A stretch of 64,000 nucleotides of DNA from Streptomyces sp. DH24 (GCF_029813775.1 NZ_JARVKW010000004.1:1-64000); one strand, 5' to 3'. Shown: positions 1-10,937, counted from the stretch's first letter. The notes: generated by a model from the letters alone, not told the origin. Numbers and translations are program-made.

Positions 1-17
1 TGTCCGCACCCCGTGGC

Positions 18-38
18 ATTGACAACGGCCCACTCAAG
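18..38 (+). promoter_or_regulatory. HAIR-like HspR operator overlapping a TTGACA -35 box
   Basis: The right half ACTCAAG (32-38) is a perfect half of the HAIR element (CTTGAGT-N7-ACTCAAG) bound by the heat-shock repressor HspR. The left half at 18-24 (ATTGACA) matches 4 of 7 bases at the correct 7-base spacing, so 11 of 14 positions agree. The left half also contains TTGACA, a good -35 hexamer, which would let bound repressor block the promoter. It lies 53 bases before the dnaK start. The sites are seen directly; HspR control is inferred. Confidence 0.5.
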
Positions 39-91
39 ATTTGTGCTGGATTGTGGACGAGTGGGTTCAGGAGCGGCGGAAGGGGACAGCG

Positions 92-1972
<1,881 letters not shown>

Positions 1973-1983
1973 GAGCAGCCGGC

Positions 1984-2025
1984 GTCCGTCACGCTCACAT
2001 CAGCGGCGATGCGAGCGTGACGGAC
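1984..2025. terminator. Bidirectional terminator hairpin
   Basis: A perfect 13-bp stem (1984-1996 with 2013-2025) lies between the convergent ends of dnaK and the binding-protein-like gene. It probably ends transcription from both sides. There is no U-tract, which is normal in Streptomyces. Confidence 0.75.
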
Positions 2026-2052
2026 GGCTGCCCGGCAGGACGCGCGGCATCC

Positions 2053-3654
2053 CTAGGTGCGGGGGATCTGGCAGGAACCGCTGCCTTCCTGGCCCTTGGG
2101 CGGCGGGAACCTCTCCGGCCAGGCGAGGCCCACGAAGGTCGGCCGTTCGCCTCTGACTTCCGGGTCGAGCCGGACCACGGCGACGGCCTTGTTGTAGGCG
2201 TTGCCCTTGTTGTCGATGCAGATCCATCCGCTGGCCCCGTCGACCTTGTGCACTCCCCGCAGGGCGTTCCAGTCGGTGCCGATCTCCCGAAGCGTCGGGA
2301 TGTAGCCGCTCCTGCGGCTCTCGGCGTGCAGCCGGATTCCCGCGATGGCGGTCTTGGCGGAGTCGTGCACGGAGACGGTGCGCGAGTCGTAGATGTCGGC
2401 GGGGCCGATCGGCCCGACGGGGGACGGCGCCGCCAGCCGCTGCATCAACTCGCGTACGGCAGCCGGTGAGCCACCGGTCTCGGGCGGCCGGGGCCGCTTG
2501 CTGAGCCACCCGTCGGGGTGCGAGATGGAGGTGTACAGGACGGTCACCTTGCCCTTCCACCTGCCGCCGTCGCCGCGCAGACCGCGCAGCGCGTTCCAGT
2601 CGAGCTTGCCGTCGGCGTACAGCGTGGACGCGCCGGACCCGCTGACCACCGTGAAGGACTCCTCCTTGCACGGGCGGTTCCTGGCCAGTTCGTTGAGGAA
2701 CTGCCGCAGATGGGTGGGACGGCCGGCGAAGTAGACGGTGTTGACCTTCGGCCGCAGTACGCAGATGTCCGTGGCCATGCGCTTGAACTCGCCGGACAGA
2801 CCGCCCTCGGTGTCCGGCCCCTCGGAGTCGAAGGGCATCGGCTCGTGCGGCGACCTCTTCAGCTTGCGGTCGTACGCGTGCAGGAGCGACTCGTTGTACG
2901 GGTCCGGCCTGGTGTCCTTGACCAGGATGGCGTGCTGGAGATCCAGCGTCTTGTCGAAGTGCACCAGCGCGTCGGCCTGGTCGCTGTTGGTGGGCGCGAT
3001 CCGGGCGAACATGGGATAGCCGGTGAACTCGTCGCCGGTGATGGGGCCGCCGACGACGGGGATCTGCTTCTTCTTCGTCAGATACGCGATGGCCTGGGCG
3101 GTCGGCCGCACGCTGAGGTCGAAGCCGAAGACGGTACGGAGGTTGTGCTTCTCGTCCTTGGCGAGGCGGGCGAGCCGGTCGGCCACCGGCCGCCACTGAT
3201 CGCGGTTCTTGCCCACGTTGGCGAGCACCATACGGATCTTGGGGTGCTCACCGCCGTTCTGCTTCTCGGCTTTGGTGGTGCCGTTGGCGAAGTACTGCGC
3301 GATGTAGGCGCCCTGGACCTCGTGCAGGATCTGCTTCCTGACCTCTCCGTGGTCCGACGTCATCGGGATCATCAGGGCGATGGTGACGTGCGGCTGGTCG
3401 TCGATGCGGTCGTTCTCCTCCTTGATGCGCTTCATGACGTCGGTGAGTTCGGCCATGAAGGGCTTGCCGCCGCCGTCGCTGACGCCGATGCACTCGCCGT
3501 TGGTGGTCCGCAGACCCGGGCCGCACGGATCGGGGTTCTCGGGCCCGAACTCCTCCCACGCGAACCACGCGGCCAGCAGCGCCATGACCACGCCCAGGGC
3601 GACCGCCGCCATGAAGACCGGGCCGTGCCCGGGGTGGTCCGGAGCGTCCGTCAC
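2053..3654 (-). CDS. Membrane-anchored periplasmic-binding-fold protein
   Basis: A 533-aa protein with one N-terminal membrane anchor (about residues 13-32, rich in A, V and L) and a large extracytoplasmic part. The part VTIALMIPMTSD..GAYIAQYFANG..IRMVLANVGKNRDQW..IPVVGGPITGDEF resembles type-1 (Leu/Ile/Val-type) periplasmic binding proteins. There is no lipobox and no ABC permease or ATPase nearby, so it may be a sensor or ligand-capture protein rather than an importer subunit. The GTG start overlaps the stop of the upstream gene by 4 bases (GTGA), so the two are translationally coupled. The ligand is unknown. Confidence 0.8.
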   Translation of the reverse strand: MTDAPDHPGHGPVFMAAVALGVVMALLAAWFAWEEFGPENPDPCGPGLRTTNGECIGVSDGGGKPFMAELTDVMKRIKEENDRIDDQPHVTIALMIPMTSDHGEVRKQILHEVQGAYIAQYFANGTTKAEKQNGGEHPKIRMVLANVGKNRDQWRPVADRLARLAKDEKHNLRTVFGFDLSVRPTAQAIAYLTKKKQIPVVGGPITGDEFTGYPMFARIAPTNSDQADALVHFDKTLDLQHAILVKDTRPDPYNESLLHAYDRKLKRSPHEPMPFDSEGPDTEGGLSGEFKRMATDICVLRPKVNTVYFAGRPTHLRQFLNELARNRPCKEESFTVVSGSGASTLYADGKLDWNALRGLRGDGGRWKGKVTVLYTSISHPDGWLSKRPRPPETGGSPAAVRELMQRLAAPSPVGPIGPADIYDSRTVSVHDSAKTAIAGIRLHAESRRSGYIPTLREIGTDWNALRGVHKVDGASGWICIDNKGNAYNKAVAVVRLDPEVRGERPTFVGLAWPERFPPPKGQEGSGSCQIPRT

Positions 3655-4880
3655 TGTGCCTCCCCCGAAGTGGCCGATGTCCGTGCCGGTGCCGCTTCCC
3701 CCGAGGCGGCCGGTGCGTCTGCCCGTGCCGTTTCCCCCGAGGCGGCCGATGCCTCTGCACGTGCCGTTTCCTCTGAGGTCGCCGGTGCCTCCGGCGGTGC
3801 CGTCCCGCCCACCGTCACCCGCAGGAGCCTGCGCTCGCGCTTGCCGTCCTCCAGACGCAGGGTCCAGGCGTCGAGGAGGGCTTCCAACTGCTCGAAGGGC
3901 TCCGCCGTGAGCCCCGCGCCCGCTGCGTGGTCACTGACCACCAGGACCACCGGGTGGGTGATCGTTCGCTGCCGCACCACGTTGCGCATCACGCGGTGGG
4001 CGTCCAGGTACGCGTCGAGGACGGCCCGTCCCGCGGCGTCCTGCACCTGGAGCAGCATCAGCGGTGGCTGGTTCCTGTTCAGCCGGCGCAGCAGCCCGTA
4101 GTGCGCGTCGATGTCCGCGAGGAACGCGGCGACGAGGAACGCGTTCCGGTTGGCGACCCGGGCCTCCTCCTGCCGGGCCGCCTTCTCGCGCACCTCCTCC
4201 GGGTCGCCCGGCTGCGGGAGGCGCGGCCGGAAGAAGTGGAACATCCTGATGGCGATCGCCTCGCGGCTGGAGAACGCACCACCCCTCGGCACCTTCAGGG
4301 CCCGGCCCCACCAGCGCAGGGCCACGCGGTCGGGCCGCGGACGCCCGGTCACGAACCGCGCCACGGTGGACAGCGACGCCAGCAGGGCGCCCACCGTGCC
4401 GGCCCCTGCCATCGGCTGCTCCAGGTCGCGCAGCAGTTCCGCGTGAGGGGGTGGCGTCCCCTGCCGTCTGCGGCCCAGATCGCGCACCAGGGCCCGGTGC
4501 GCGTACTGCAGCCGGTCCAGACTGAGATCCGCGTGGTCGGCGGCCCACGCGTGGGCGAGCAGCCCGAGATGGAATCGCGCGAACGCCGGGGCGCGGCGGC
4601 CGGCGGGACCGTTGAGACCGGTCATCCGGGTCGACAGATACCAGAAGGAATCCACCACTCCGCGCGCCAGCGGGACCTCGGGCACGTTCACCGGCAGCCG
4701 CTCCGCGTACTTGTGACGCAGACCCTCCAGGAGGGCGTTCTGCTGTGACCGGCCGAGTCCCACCACCTCGATGACCGGAGGTCCGCCCTTGCGCCGCAGC
4801 CTGCTTCCCGCGCTCGGCCGGTTCCGCGGCTCCATCACCAGTCCCGAGATGATGCGGGCAAGAAGACGCTCGTGCTCCAA
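3651..4880 (-). CDS. Conserved protein of unknown function, partner of the binding-fold protein
   Basis: A 409-aa cytoplasmic protein. Near residue 30 it has GGPPVIEVVGLGRSQQNALL, a beta-strand plus glycine-rich turn reminiscent of a degenerate nucleotide-binding loop, followed by an Arg/Leu-rich helical region. It has no membrane segment. The last ~45 residues are imperfect repeats of ASGE-(T/A)-ARA, encoded by a repeated GC-rich unit at 3655-3790. The TTG start at 4880 is preceded by GGGGGA at good spacing; ATG at 4835 is the alternative. It is coupled to the downstream membrane-anchored gene, which suggests that the two proteins act together, perhaps as an intracellular signalling partner. 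I do not recognise the family function. Confidence 0.7.
   Translation of the reverse strand: MEHERLLARIISGLVMEPRNRPSAGSRLRRKGGPPVIEVVGLGRSQQNALLEGLRHKYAERLPVNVPEVPLARGVVDSFWYLSTRMTGLNGPAGRRAPAFARFHLGLLAHAWAADHADLSLDRLQYAHRALVRDLGRRRQGTPPPHAELLRDLEQPMAGAGTVGALLASLSTVARFVTGRPRPDRVALRWWGRALKVPRGGAFSSREAIAIRMFHFFRPRLPQPGDPEEVREKAARQEEARVANRNAFLVAAFLADIDAHYGLLRRLNRNQPPLMLLQVQDAAGRAVLDAYLDAHRVMRNVVRQRTITHPVVLVVSDHAAGAGLTAEPFEQLEALLDAWTLRLEDGKRERRLLRVTVGGTAPPEAPATSEETARAEASAASGETARADAPAASGEAAPARTSATSGEAQ
3655..3790. repeat. Intragenic Ala/Ser/Gly/Glu-repeat DNA
   Basis: Imperfect ~50-base direct repeats in the 3' end of the 3651-4880 gene encode about three copies of a low-complexity ASGETARA-type unit. 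Copy number could vary by slippage. Confidence 0.6.
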
Positions 4881-5288
4881 CTGGTTCCCCCGTCCTCACG
4901 GTCCCCCGAGCCCGGTGCGCCCGACGGTCCTGTGGCTTCGGGGGCTCATGAATATCCGCAGCCGCAAGTGCTGGCAAGGGCAGAAGGGGTGCCGCCGCAC
5001 CATTGGCCTGATTTCGCGCACGCCCCGTCGCGGCGGCACGGAAACCGCCGCCGACCGCCCCGCCGACCGCCCCGCCGACCGCCCCGCCGACCGCCCCGCC
5101 GACCGCCCCGCCGACCGCCCCGCCGTCCGCGCCGGCCGGCCCCGTCGTACACGCGGGCCGGGTGCGGGCGGCCGGTGTCGAGGTGCGTGGGCGCGGCGTC
5201 CGATCCGGTCATGCGGTGTGCTCCCGGAGGTTCGGTACAGGTGCTCGCGGTGCTCGACTCATCGGGCGGAGAGGGCCGTCGCGGTCGC
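4881..5288. other. Intergenic region with no supported gene
   Basis: This 408-bp stretch lies between the start of the 3651-4880 gene and the end of the XRE regulator gene. It holds the promoter/RBS zone of the former and a 12-bp tandem array. I looked for the small DUF397 gene that usually follows DUF5753-type regulators in Streptomyces and did not find one. Confidence 0.6.
5053..5124. repeat. 12-bp tandem array, six perfect copies
   Basis: GACCGCCCCGCC is repeated six times head to tail without error (5053-5064 through 5113-5124). Every frame would encode simple repeats and no start or RBS supports translation. It is a minisatellite-like intergenic array. Confidence 0.9.
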
Positions 5289-6158
5289 TCAGCAGGCCTC
5301 GCGGTACTCCCGCAGGATCTTCCGGGTGCGCCGCGTCGACGCGGCACGCGCCGTCATGTGGTCCAGGACCTCCAGGTGCGCGGACACCTCCGTACGGGAG
5401 TCCAGGTACAGGGCGCCGGTCAGATACTCCGTGAAGACCATGTCGGGCAGCTCCGGCTCCCCGAACCGGAACAGCGTGAACGGCGCGTACGTCCCCGGAT
5501 GCGGACCGCTCGTGAACTCGGCGACCTGCAGCGTCACCCGGTCCCGCTCGGCGAACTCCAGCAGCCGGTCCAACTGGTCCCGCATGACCGTGCCGTCCTC
5601 GCCCACCGGACGCCTGAGCACCGTCTCGTCCATGACCACCCACAGATGCGGCGGGTCCGGCCGCTCCAGCAGCCGCTGCCGCTCCATGCGCAGCGCCACG
5701 TGCCGTTCGACCACGGCCGGGCTGGACGGGCCCTGCCCTATCGTCCCGGTCCGCATGACGTCACGCGCGTAGTCCTCGGTCTGCAGCAACCCGGGCACGA
5801 AGTGGGGCTCGTAGCAGCGGATGACGCGCGCGGCCCCCTCCAGGCTCACGTACATGCTGAACCAGTCCGGCAGCACGTCGTGGTAGCGCTGCCACCAGCC
5901 GGGCCGGTTGGCCTCCTCGGCCAGCGCGACGAACGCCGCGACCTCCTGGTCGGGCACCCCGTACGTCGTCAACAGCACCTGCACGTACGGGATTTTCAGC
6001 GTGACCTCGGCCGTCTCCATCCGCCGCACGGTCGCGGGCGCCACCCGCAGCACACGGGCCGCCTCCTCACGCCTGAGCCCGGCCGCCTCCCGCAGCTCCT
6101 GCAGACGCCTGCCGAGCACCACCTGTCCCACAGTGGGCGCGGGCCGCCGCTCACTCAC
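5289..6158 (-). CDS. XRE-family regulator with DUF5753 domain
   Basis: A 289-aa cytoplasmic DNA-binding protein. The N-terminal XRE helix-turn-helix (about 13-68, LGRRLQELREAAGLRREEAA...VRRMETAE) is followed by the DUF5753 effector-like domain, recognisable from the PGLLQTEDYAR, RM..RQRLLERPDPP and DMVFTEYLTGALYLD segments. The start is GTG 6158, preceded by AGGGGAGG 7 bases upstream. The longer open frame to 6527 has no RBS and no homology. Such genes are present in dozens of copies in Streptomyces, usually paired with a DUF397 protein, often linked to development. The pairing is absent here. The target is unknown. Confidence 0.9.
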   Translation of the reverse strand: MSERRPAPTVGQVVLGRRLQELREAAGLRREEAARVLRVAPATVRRMETAEVTLKIPYVQVLLTTYGVPDQEVAAFVALAEEANRPGWWQRYHDVLPDWFSMYVSLEGAARVIRCYEPHFVPGLLQTEDYARDVMRTGTIGQGPSSPAVVERHVALRMERQRLLERPDPPHLWVVMDETVLRRPVGEDGTVMRDQLDRLLEFAERDRVTLQVAEFTSGPHPGTYAPFTLFRFGEPELPDMVFTEYLTGALYLDSRTEVSAHLEVLDHMTARAASTRRTRKILREYREAC

Positions 6159-6429
6159 GCCACGCCTCCCCTGCGCGCCGGAAACACGCGTGCAGTGTGA
6201 CACGCCCCGCCCCGGCTCTCCCAGCACCTCACAGCGACCGGCATCAACCTGCCGCAGCCGAAGGCGCGTTGAGCCGGGCGGCGCACCCGCACCGGGCGCA
6301 TGACCTCCGGGGTAATCGACCCCACGCGCCGCGGCGGCGATCGTGGACGCACCGGGTTCCGGGCCGGCGCACTCCGGCCCGGGACCCGGGCACCAGCGAC
6401 GACTCGAACCCGACGGAGGGTGATTCGCC

Positions 6430-6855
6430 ATGACCGCGACCCAGCTTGCCGCGCTCGCCCGCACCCCGGAGCCGCAGCGGATGCTGCGCCGCTTCCTGGC
6501 GCTCGACGCGGCGGTGACCGGCGCCAACGCCGTCGCCTACCTGGCCGCCCCCGGCCCGCTCGGCGATGTCCTCGGCGTCCGCCCCGGGCTGCTGCTGGCC
6601 CTCGGCGCGTTCCTCGCCGTGTACGCGGCAGCCGTGGGCCTGACCGCCTCCCGGCCGCATCCGCCCACCCCCGGCGTACGGGCCGTCGTCGAGGCCAACC
6701 TCGCCTGGGCGGTGCTCAGTTGCCTCGCCCTCGGGCTGTGGCTCACGCCGTCCACGGCGGGCGCGGTGTGGACGCTGCTCCAGGCGGTGACCGTGGCGGG
6801 CTTCGCCGGACTGCAGCACGCGGCGCTGAAGGCCCGTCAGTCCATCAGCCCCTGA
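6430..6855 (+). CDS. Small integral membrane protein
   Basis: A 141-aa protein with four predicted membrane helices (about 22-40, 53-75, 86-106, 112-131) and a short cytoplasmic N-terminus. It starts at ATG 6430 behind GGAGGG. Its last 19 bases overlap the end of the convergent MmyB-type gene. The pattern of short conserved helices around DAAVTGANA is typical of uncharacterised actinobacterial membrane proteins. No enzymatic motif is visible and no function is assigned. Confidence 0.85.
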   Translation: MTATQLAALARTPEPQRMLRRFLALDAAVTGANAVAYLAAPGPLGDVLGVRPGLLLALGAFLAVYAAAVGLTASRPHPPTPGVRAVVEANLAWAVLSCLALGLWLTPSTAGAVWTLLQAVTVAGFAGLQHAALKARQSISP

Positions 6856-7682
6856 AGGTACTTGACCGTCGCCGGGTCGGCCGGGAGGAACGTCTCGATG
6901 GCCAGCTCGGCGACCGTCACGTCCATCGGCGTGTTGAACGTGGAGATCGACGACACGAACGACAGCGTCCGCCCCTCGTGCTCGATCAGCATCGGCAGCG
7001 CGAAGTACGGATACGGCACCTCCGCCGCGTCCGTCGCCCCCTCCGGCCCCGCCGTGTCCGGCAGCGGATACGCGGCGACCTCCTCGTACAGCGCACGCAG
7101 CGCGTCCGAGCGGCGCAGCGCGATCTGCCGCTCCATCTGCCCGAGCAGGTGTCCGCGCCACTCGCGCAGATTGCGGATGCGGGGCGCCATGCCCTCCGGG
7201 TGCAGGGTCAGCCGCATCGCGTTCAGCGGCGGCCGGAGCAGATGGTCCGGAACACCCTCCAGGAGCATCAGGATCCCCTGATTGGCCGCCACCACCTGGT
7301 ACGTCGCGTCGACCACCAGCGCCGGATAGGGCTCGTAGCCCTGGATGAGCCGCTCGATGCCCTCGCGCACCGCGCCCAGGGCCGGATCGTCCAGCGGGGT
7401 CTCCGGGAAGCGCGGGGCGTAGCCGGCCGCGAGCAGCAGCGCGTTGCGCTCCCGCACCGGAACGTCCAGGTGCTCGGCCAGCCGCAGCACCATCTCCTCG
7501 CTGGGCCGCGACCGGCCCGTCTCGACGAAGCTGATGTGCCGGGCGGAGGAGTCGGCACGCAGCGCCAGCTCCAGCTGGCTGATCCTGCGCTGCTCCCGCC
7601 AGGCCCGCAGCAGCGGTCCCACACCCCGGTCGGCGGCGGGGGCGGCGGACGCGGCGGCGCTGGACACGGGCGTCGTGGTCAT
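6837..7682 (-). CDS. MmyB-type XRE transcriptional regulator
   Basis: A 281-aa regulator. The N-terminal XRE HTH (LLRAWREQRRISQLELALRAD...FVETGRSRPS) is followed by the MmyB-like ligand-binding region (YPALVVDATYQVVAANQG, LHPEGMAPRI). MmyB proteins bind fatty-acid-like ligands in a PAS-like pocket. The family is often next to oxidoreductase or carbinolamine dehydratase genes; here the next gene, divergent across a 158-bp promoter region, is a pterin carbinolamine dehydratase. ATG 7682 is chosen because the upstream extension to 7835 shows no RBS or homology. Confidence 0.9.
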   Translation of the reverse strand: MTTTPVSSAAASAAPAADRGVGPLLRAWREQRRISQLELALRADSSARHISFVETGRSRPSEEMVLRLAEHLDVPVRERNALLLAAGYAPRFPETPLDDPALGAVREGIERLIQGYEPYPALVVDATYQVVAANQGILMLLEGVPDHLLRPPLNAMRLTLHPEGMAPRIRNLREWRGHLLGQMERQIALRRSDALRALYEEVAAYPLPDTAGPEGATDAAEVPYPYFALPMLIEHEGRTLSFVSSISTFNTPMDVTVAELAIETFLPADPATVKYLQGLMD

Positions 7683-7840
7683 GGCACGACGGTAGTCGAC
7701 CGGCCCCGCTCCCGGGGGCGCACGGGCGCCCTCGGCGCCGTACGCGAGCGCGCACCGCGTACGGCGCGCACGCGGGGCCCCGGCGGACGGCCTGTGGGAG
7801 GCTGAAAACACAGCCCGCCACCACGGAAGGAACACGGCCC

Positions 7841-8146
7841 ATGCCCGTCGAACCGCTGTCGCAGGACGAGATCGAGGAACGCCTCGGCGAGCTGCCGGGC
7901 TGGTCCCACGAGGACGGCCGCCTCACCCGCTCCTACCGGCTCGGCACCCACTTCGCGGCCACGGCCATGGTCGTCCACATCGCGCAGGTGCAGGAAGAAC
8001 TCGACCACCACAGCGACCTCACCCTCGGCTACAACACCGTGACCCTCGCCGTGCACACCCACAGCGCCGGCGGGGCCGTCACCGAGAAGGACTTCGAGCT
8101 CGCCCGCAGGGTGGAAGACCTCGCCCCGGGCCACCGGGCACACTGA
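7841..8146 (+). CDS. 4a-hydroxytetrahydrobiopterin dehydratase
   Basis: A 101-aa cytoplasmic enzyme that dehydrates 4a-hydroxytetrahydropterin to quinonoid dihydropterin, recycling the cofactor of aromatic amino-acid hydroxylases. Family signs are LPGWSHEDGRLTRSY, the HIAQVQEELDHHSDLTLGYNTV segment carrying the catalytic histidines, and TEKDFELARRV. It starts at ATG 7841 with GGAAGGAA upstream. The length is normal. It is followed after 5 bases by a methyltransferase gene, so the two are probably co-transcribed. No phenylalanine hydroxylase is in the window. Confidence 0.92.
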   Translation: MPVEPLSQDEIEERLGELPGWSHEDGRLTRSYRLGTHFAATAMVVHIAQVQEELDHHSDLTLGYNTVTLAVHTHSAGGAVTEKDFELARRVEDLAPGHRAH

Positions 8147-8151
8147 GGGGT

Positions 8152-8901
8152 GTGCTCGACTACGAGAGCGAAGCCGAACGCTACGACGCCTCACGCGGCG
8201 GGGAACCCCGGGCCGCCGCCGCGGCCGGAGCCGTCCTCGGCCTCCTGCCGCCGGGCGCCCGCAGCCTCCTCGACGTGGCCTGCGGCACCGGCATCGTCAC
8301 CCGCCGGCTCGCCGCCGCCAGGCCCGCGCTGCGCGTGACCGGCGTCGACCTCACCCCGGCCATGGCGCGGCGGGCCGCCGCCCGGCTGCCCGGCGCCGTC
8401 GTCCTCGCCGACAGCCGCCGACTGCCCTTCAGGGACGGCGAGTTCGACGCCGTCAGCAGCGTATGGCTGCTGCACCTCGCCGAACACGCCGAGGACGTCG
8501 GGCGCATCGTCGGCGAATGCGCCCGCGTCCTGCGGGCCGGCGGCGTGTACGTCACCACCGTCGACAAGGCAGCCGCCCACAACGTCGGCAGCGACATCGA
8601 CGCCGTCCTGTCCTCCCGCCCGCCCCGCCGGGCCCGCGACGCCGCCGCCACCGTCGAGGCATGCGCCGCCGGACACGGCCTCGTCCCGGCCGGACAGGCC
8701 CGCTTCCGGGGCCACGGACAGGGCCGCAGCCCTCGCCGCACCATCGCCGACCTGCGGCGCGGCTGGTTCGTCACGCTGCCCCCGGGCGACCCGCTCAGCG
8801 ACCGGTTCGCCGCTCGCCTGGCCGCCCTCCCGGACCAGGACCGCCCCCGCCCGGACCCCGTCTTCACCCTCCGCGCGTTCACCAAGAACCCCGGGCGATA
8901 A
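8152..8901 (+). CDS. Class I SAM-dependent methyltransferase
   Basis: A 249-aa cytoplasmic methyltransferase with motif I LLDVACGTGIVTRRLA (about 40-55), motif II VTGVDLTPAMARRA, and motif IV PFRDGEFDAVSSVWLLHL, typical of the UbiE/type-11 fold. The substrate cannot be told from sequence. GTG start at 8152, 5 bases after the dehydratase stop. The C-terminal part (RFRGHGQGRSPRRTIADLRRGWF) is less conserved and probably shapes the acceptor pocket. Confidence 0.88.
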   Translation: MLDYESEAERYDASRGGEPRAAAAAGAVLGLLPPGARSLLDVACGTGIVTRRLAAARPALRVTGVDLTPAMARRAAARLPGAVVLADSRRLPFRDGEFDAVSSVWLLHLAEHAEDVGRIVGECARVLRAGGVYVTTVDKAAAHNVGSDIDAVLSSRPPRRARDAAATVEACAAGHGLVPAGQARFRGHGQGRSPRRTIADLRRGWFVTLPPGDPLSDRFAARLAALPDQDRPRPDPVFTLRAFTKNPGR

Positions 8902-8981
8902 AAGCCGCACCGGCGGCAACCCTCCGGCCCCCGGCGGCGACCGAGAGGCGGAACACCCCGTCTCCCAGGAGGTCCGTCCGC

Positions 8982-10853
8982 ATGAAGCACCCGCACAGGC
9001 ACCGCAGACGCCGCGCCCTGCTCTCCGCCGTGACCGCCGCGGTGGCGCTGGCCGGCGCCGGTCTCACCACCCTCGCCGCGGACAACGCCGAGGCCGCCAC
9101 CGCCCGCCAGGTCGAAGCGCTCGACCGGGGCGTCGCCAGCGTCCACACCGGCAGCGGCAACCTGATCAGCTGGCGCTGGCTCGCCACCGACCCCGACGGC
9201 GTCGCCTTCAACGTCTACCGCGCCGGCACCAAGGTCAACGCCACGCCCATCACCGGCTCCACCAACTACTTCCACGAGGGCGCGCCCTCCCACGCCGACT
9301 ACACGGTCCGCGCCGTCGTCGGCGGCACGGAACAGGGCGACTCGGTGCACGCCGTCCAGCTCCGCACCGGCTACAAGGACGTCCCCCTCACCCCGCCCGC
9401 CGGCGGCACCACCCCCGACGGCGTCTCCTACACCTACGAGGCCAACGACGCGTCCGTCGCCGACCTCGACGGCGACGGCGCCCTCGACTTCGTCCTCAAG
9501 TGGCAGCCCACCAACGCCAAGGACAACTCCCAGTCCGGCTACACCGGCAACACGATCGTCGACGGCATCACCCTCGACGGCACCCGGCTGTGGCGCATCG
9601 ATCTCGGCCGCAACATCCGCTCCGGCGCCCACTACACGCAGTTCCAGGCGTACGACTACGACGGCGACGGCCAGGCCGAGGTCGCCATGAAGACCGCCGA
9701 CGGCACGAAGGACGGCACCGGCGCGGTCATCGGCAGCGCCTCCGCCGACCACCGCAACTCCAGCGGCTACGTGCTGTCCGGCCCCGAGTACCTGACCATG
9801 TTCAACGGCCGGACCGGCAAGGCGATGGGCACCGTCGACTACGTCCCGGCCCGCGGCACCGTCTCCTCCTGGGGCGACTCCTACGGCAACCGCGTCGACC
9901 GCTTCCTCGCCGGCACCGCCTACCTCGACGGCAGCCGCCCCTCACTGATCATGGCCCGCGGCTACTACACGCGCAGCGTCATCGCCGCCTGGGACTGGCG
10001 GGGCGGCGCCTTCACCCGCCGCTGGACCTTCGACACCAACTCCTCCACCAACGCGGGCAAGGGCTACGACGGGCAGGGCAACCACAGCCTGTCCGTCGCC
10101 GACGTCGACGCCGACGGGCGAGACGAGATCGTGTACGGCGCGATGACCGTCGACGACAACGGCTCCGGCCTGTGGACCACCCGGCTCGGCCACGGCGACG
10201 CCGGCCACGTCGGCGACCTCGACCCGTCCCGCGCCGGACTGGAGTACTTCAAGGTCTCCGAGGACTCCTCCAAGCCCGGCTCCTGGATGGCCGACGCCCG
10301 CACCGGCTCCGTCCTGTGGCAGACCGCCTCGGGCGCCGACAACGGGCGCGGTGTCGCCGCCGACGTCTACGCCGGCAGCGCGGGCGCCGAGGCCTGGTCC
10401 GCCTCCGACACCACCCTGCGCTCGGCCACCGGCGCCTCCCTCGGCCGGAAGCCCTCCAGCAGCAACTTCCTGTCCTGGTGGGACGGCGACCCCGTACGCG
10501 AACTCCTCGACGGCACCCGCGTCGACAAGTACGGCACGTCGTCCGACACCCGCCTGCTGACCGGCTCCGGCGTGTCCGCGAACAACGGCACCAAGTCCAC
10601 ACCGGTGCTGTCCGGGGACATCCTGGGCGACTGGCGCGAGGAGGTCGTCTGGCGCACCAGCACCAACACCGCCCTGCGGATCTACGCCACCCCCCACCAG
10701 ACCACCACCCGCATCACCACCCTGCTGCACGACACCCAGTACCGCACCGCCCTGGCCTGGCAGAACACGGGCTACAACCAGCCCCCGCACCCCAGCTTCT
10801 TCATCGGCGACAGGATGCCGACGGCGCCGCGGCCCACGGTGTACACGCCGTGA
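8982..10853 (+). CDS. Secreted rhamnogalacturonan lyase (PL11)
   Basis: A 623-aa exported pectin-degrading lyase that cleaves rhamnogalacturonan I by beta-elimination. The signal peptide (RRRR then a hydrophobic stretch, cleavage near AEAATA, about residue 37) is followed by the beta-propeller of PL11 enzymes. Visible landmarks are RQVEALDRGVASV, ISWRWLATDPDGVAFNVYR, calcium-binding DxDGDG loops (DLDGDGALDFVLKW, DYDGDGQAEVAMK, DVDADGRDEIVYG) and GDILGDWREEVVWRTS near the end. It starts at ATG 8982 with CAGGAGG upstream. There is no cellulose-binding module, unlike the neighbouring cellulases. It shares a terminator with the convergent xyloglucanase gene. Confidence 0.93.
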   Translation: MKHPHRHRRRRALLSAVTAAVALAGAGLTTLAADNAEAATARQVEALDRGVASVHTGSGNLISWRWLATDPDGVAFNVYRAGTKVNATPITGSTNYFHEGAPSHADYTVRAVVGGTEQGDSVHAVQLRTGYKDVPLTPPAGGTTPDGVSYTYEANDASVADLDGDGALDFVLKWQPTNAKDNSQSGYTGNTIVDGITLDGTRLWRIDLGRNIRSGAHYTQFQAYDYDGDGQAEVAMKTADGTKDGTGAVIGSASADHRNSSGYVLSGPEYLTMFNGRTGKAMGTVDYVPARGTVSSWGDSYGNRVDRFLAGTAYLDGSRPSLIMARGYYTRSVIAAWDWRGGAFTRRWTFDTNSSTNAGKGYDGQGNHSLSVADVDADGRDEIVYGAMTVDDNGSGLWTTRLGHGDAGHVGDLDPSRAGLEYFKVSEDSSKPGSWMADARTGSVLWQTASGADNGRGVAADVYAGSAGAEAWSASDTTLRSATGASLGRKPSSSNFLSWWDGDPVRELLDGTRVDKYGTSSDTRLLTGSGVSANNGTKSTPVLSGDILGDWREEVVWRTSTNTALRIYATPHQTTTRITTLLHDTQYRTALAWQNTGYNQPPHPSFFIGDRMPTAPRPTVYTP

Positions 10854-10884
10854 CCAGGTGAACCGGAGCCGCCGAACCCCCGTC

Positions 10885-10919
10885 GGAGCGGTCGTCCGAA
10901 CACCTCGGACGCCCGCTCC
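10885..10919. terminator. Bidirectional terminator hairpin
   Basis: A 15-bp stem (10885-10899 with 10905-10919, one mismatch) with a 5-base loop lies between the convergent lyase and xyloglucanase genes. Confidence 0.7.
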
Positions 10920-10937
10920 CCCCCCGCGACCGCGCGG

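Noticed and set aside
5053..5124. CRISPR array
   Set aside because: The repeats are 12 bp, head to tail, with no spacers and no cas genes nearby. No other repeat-spacer array was seen.
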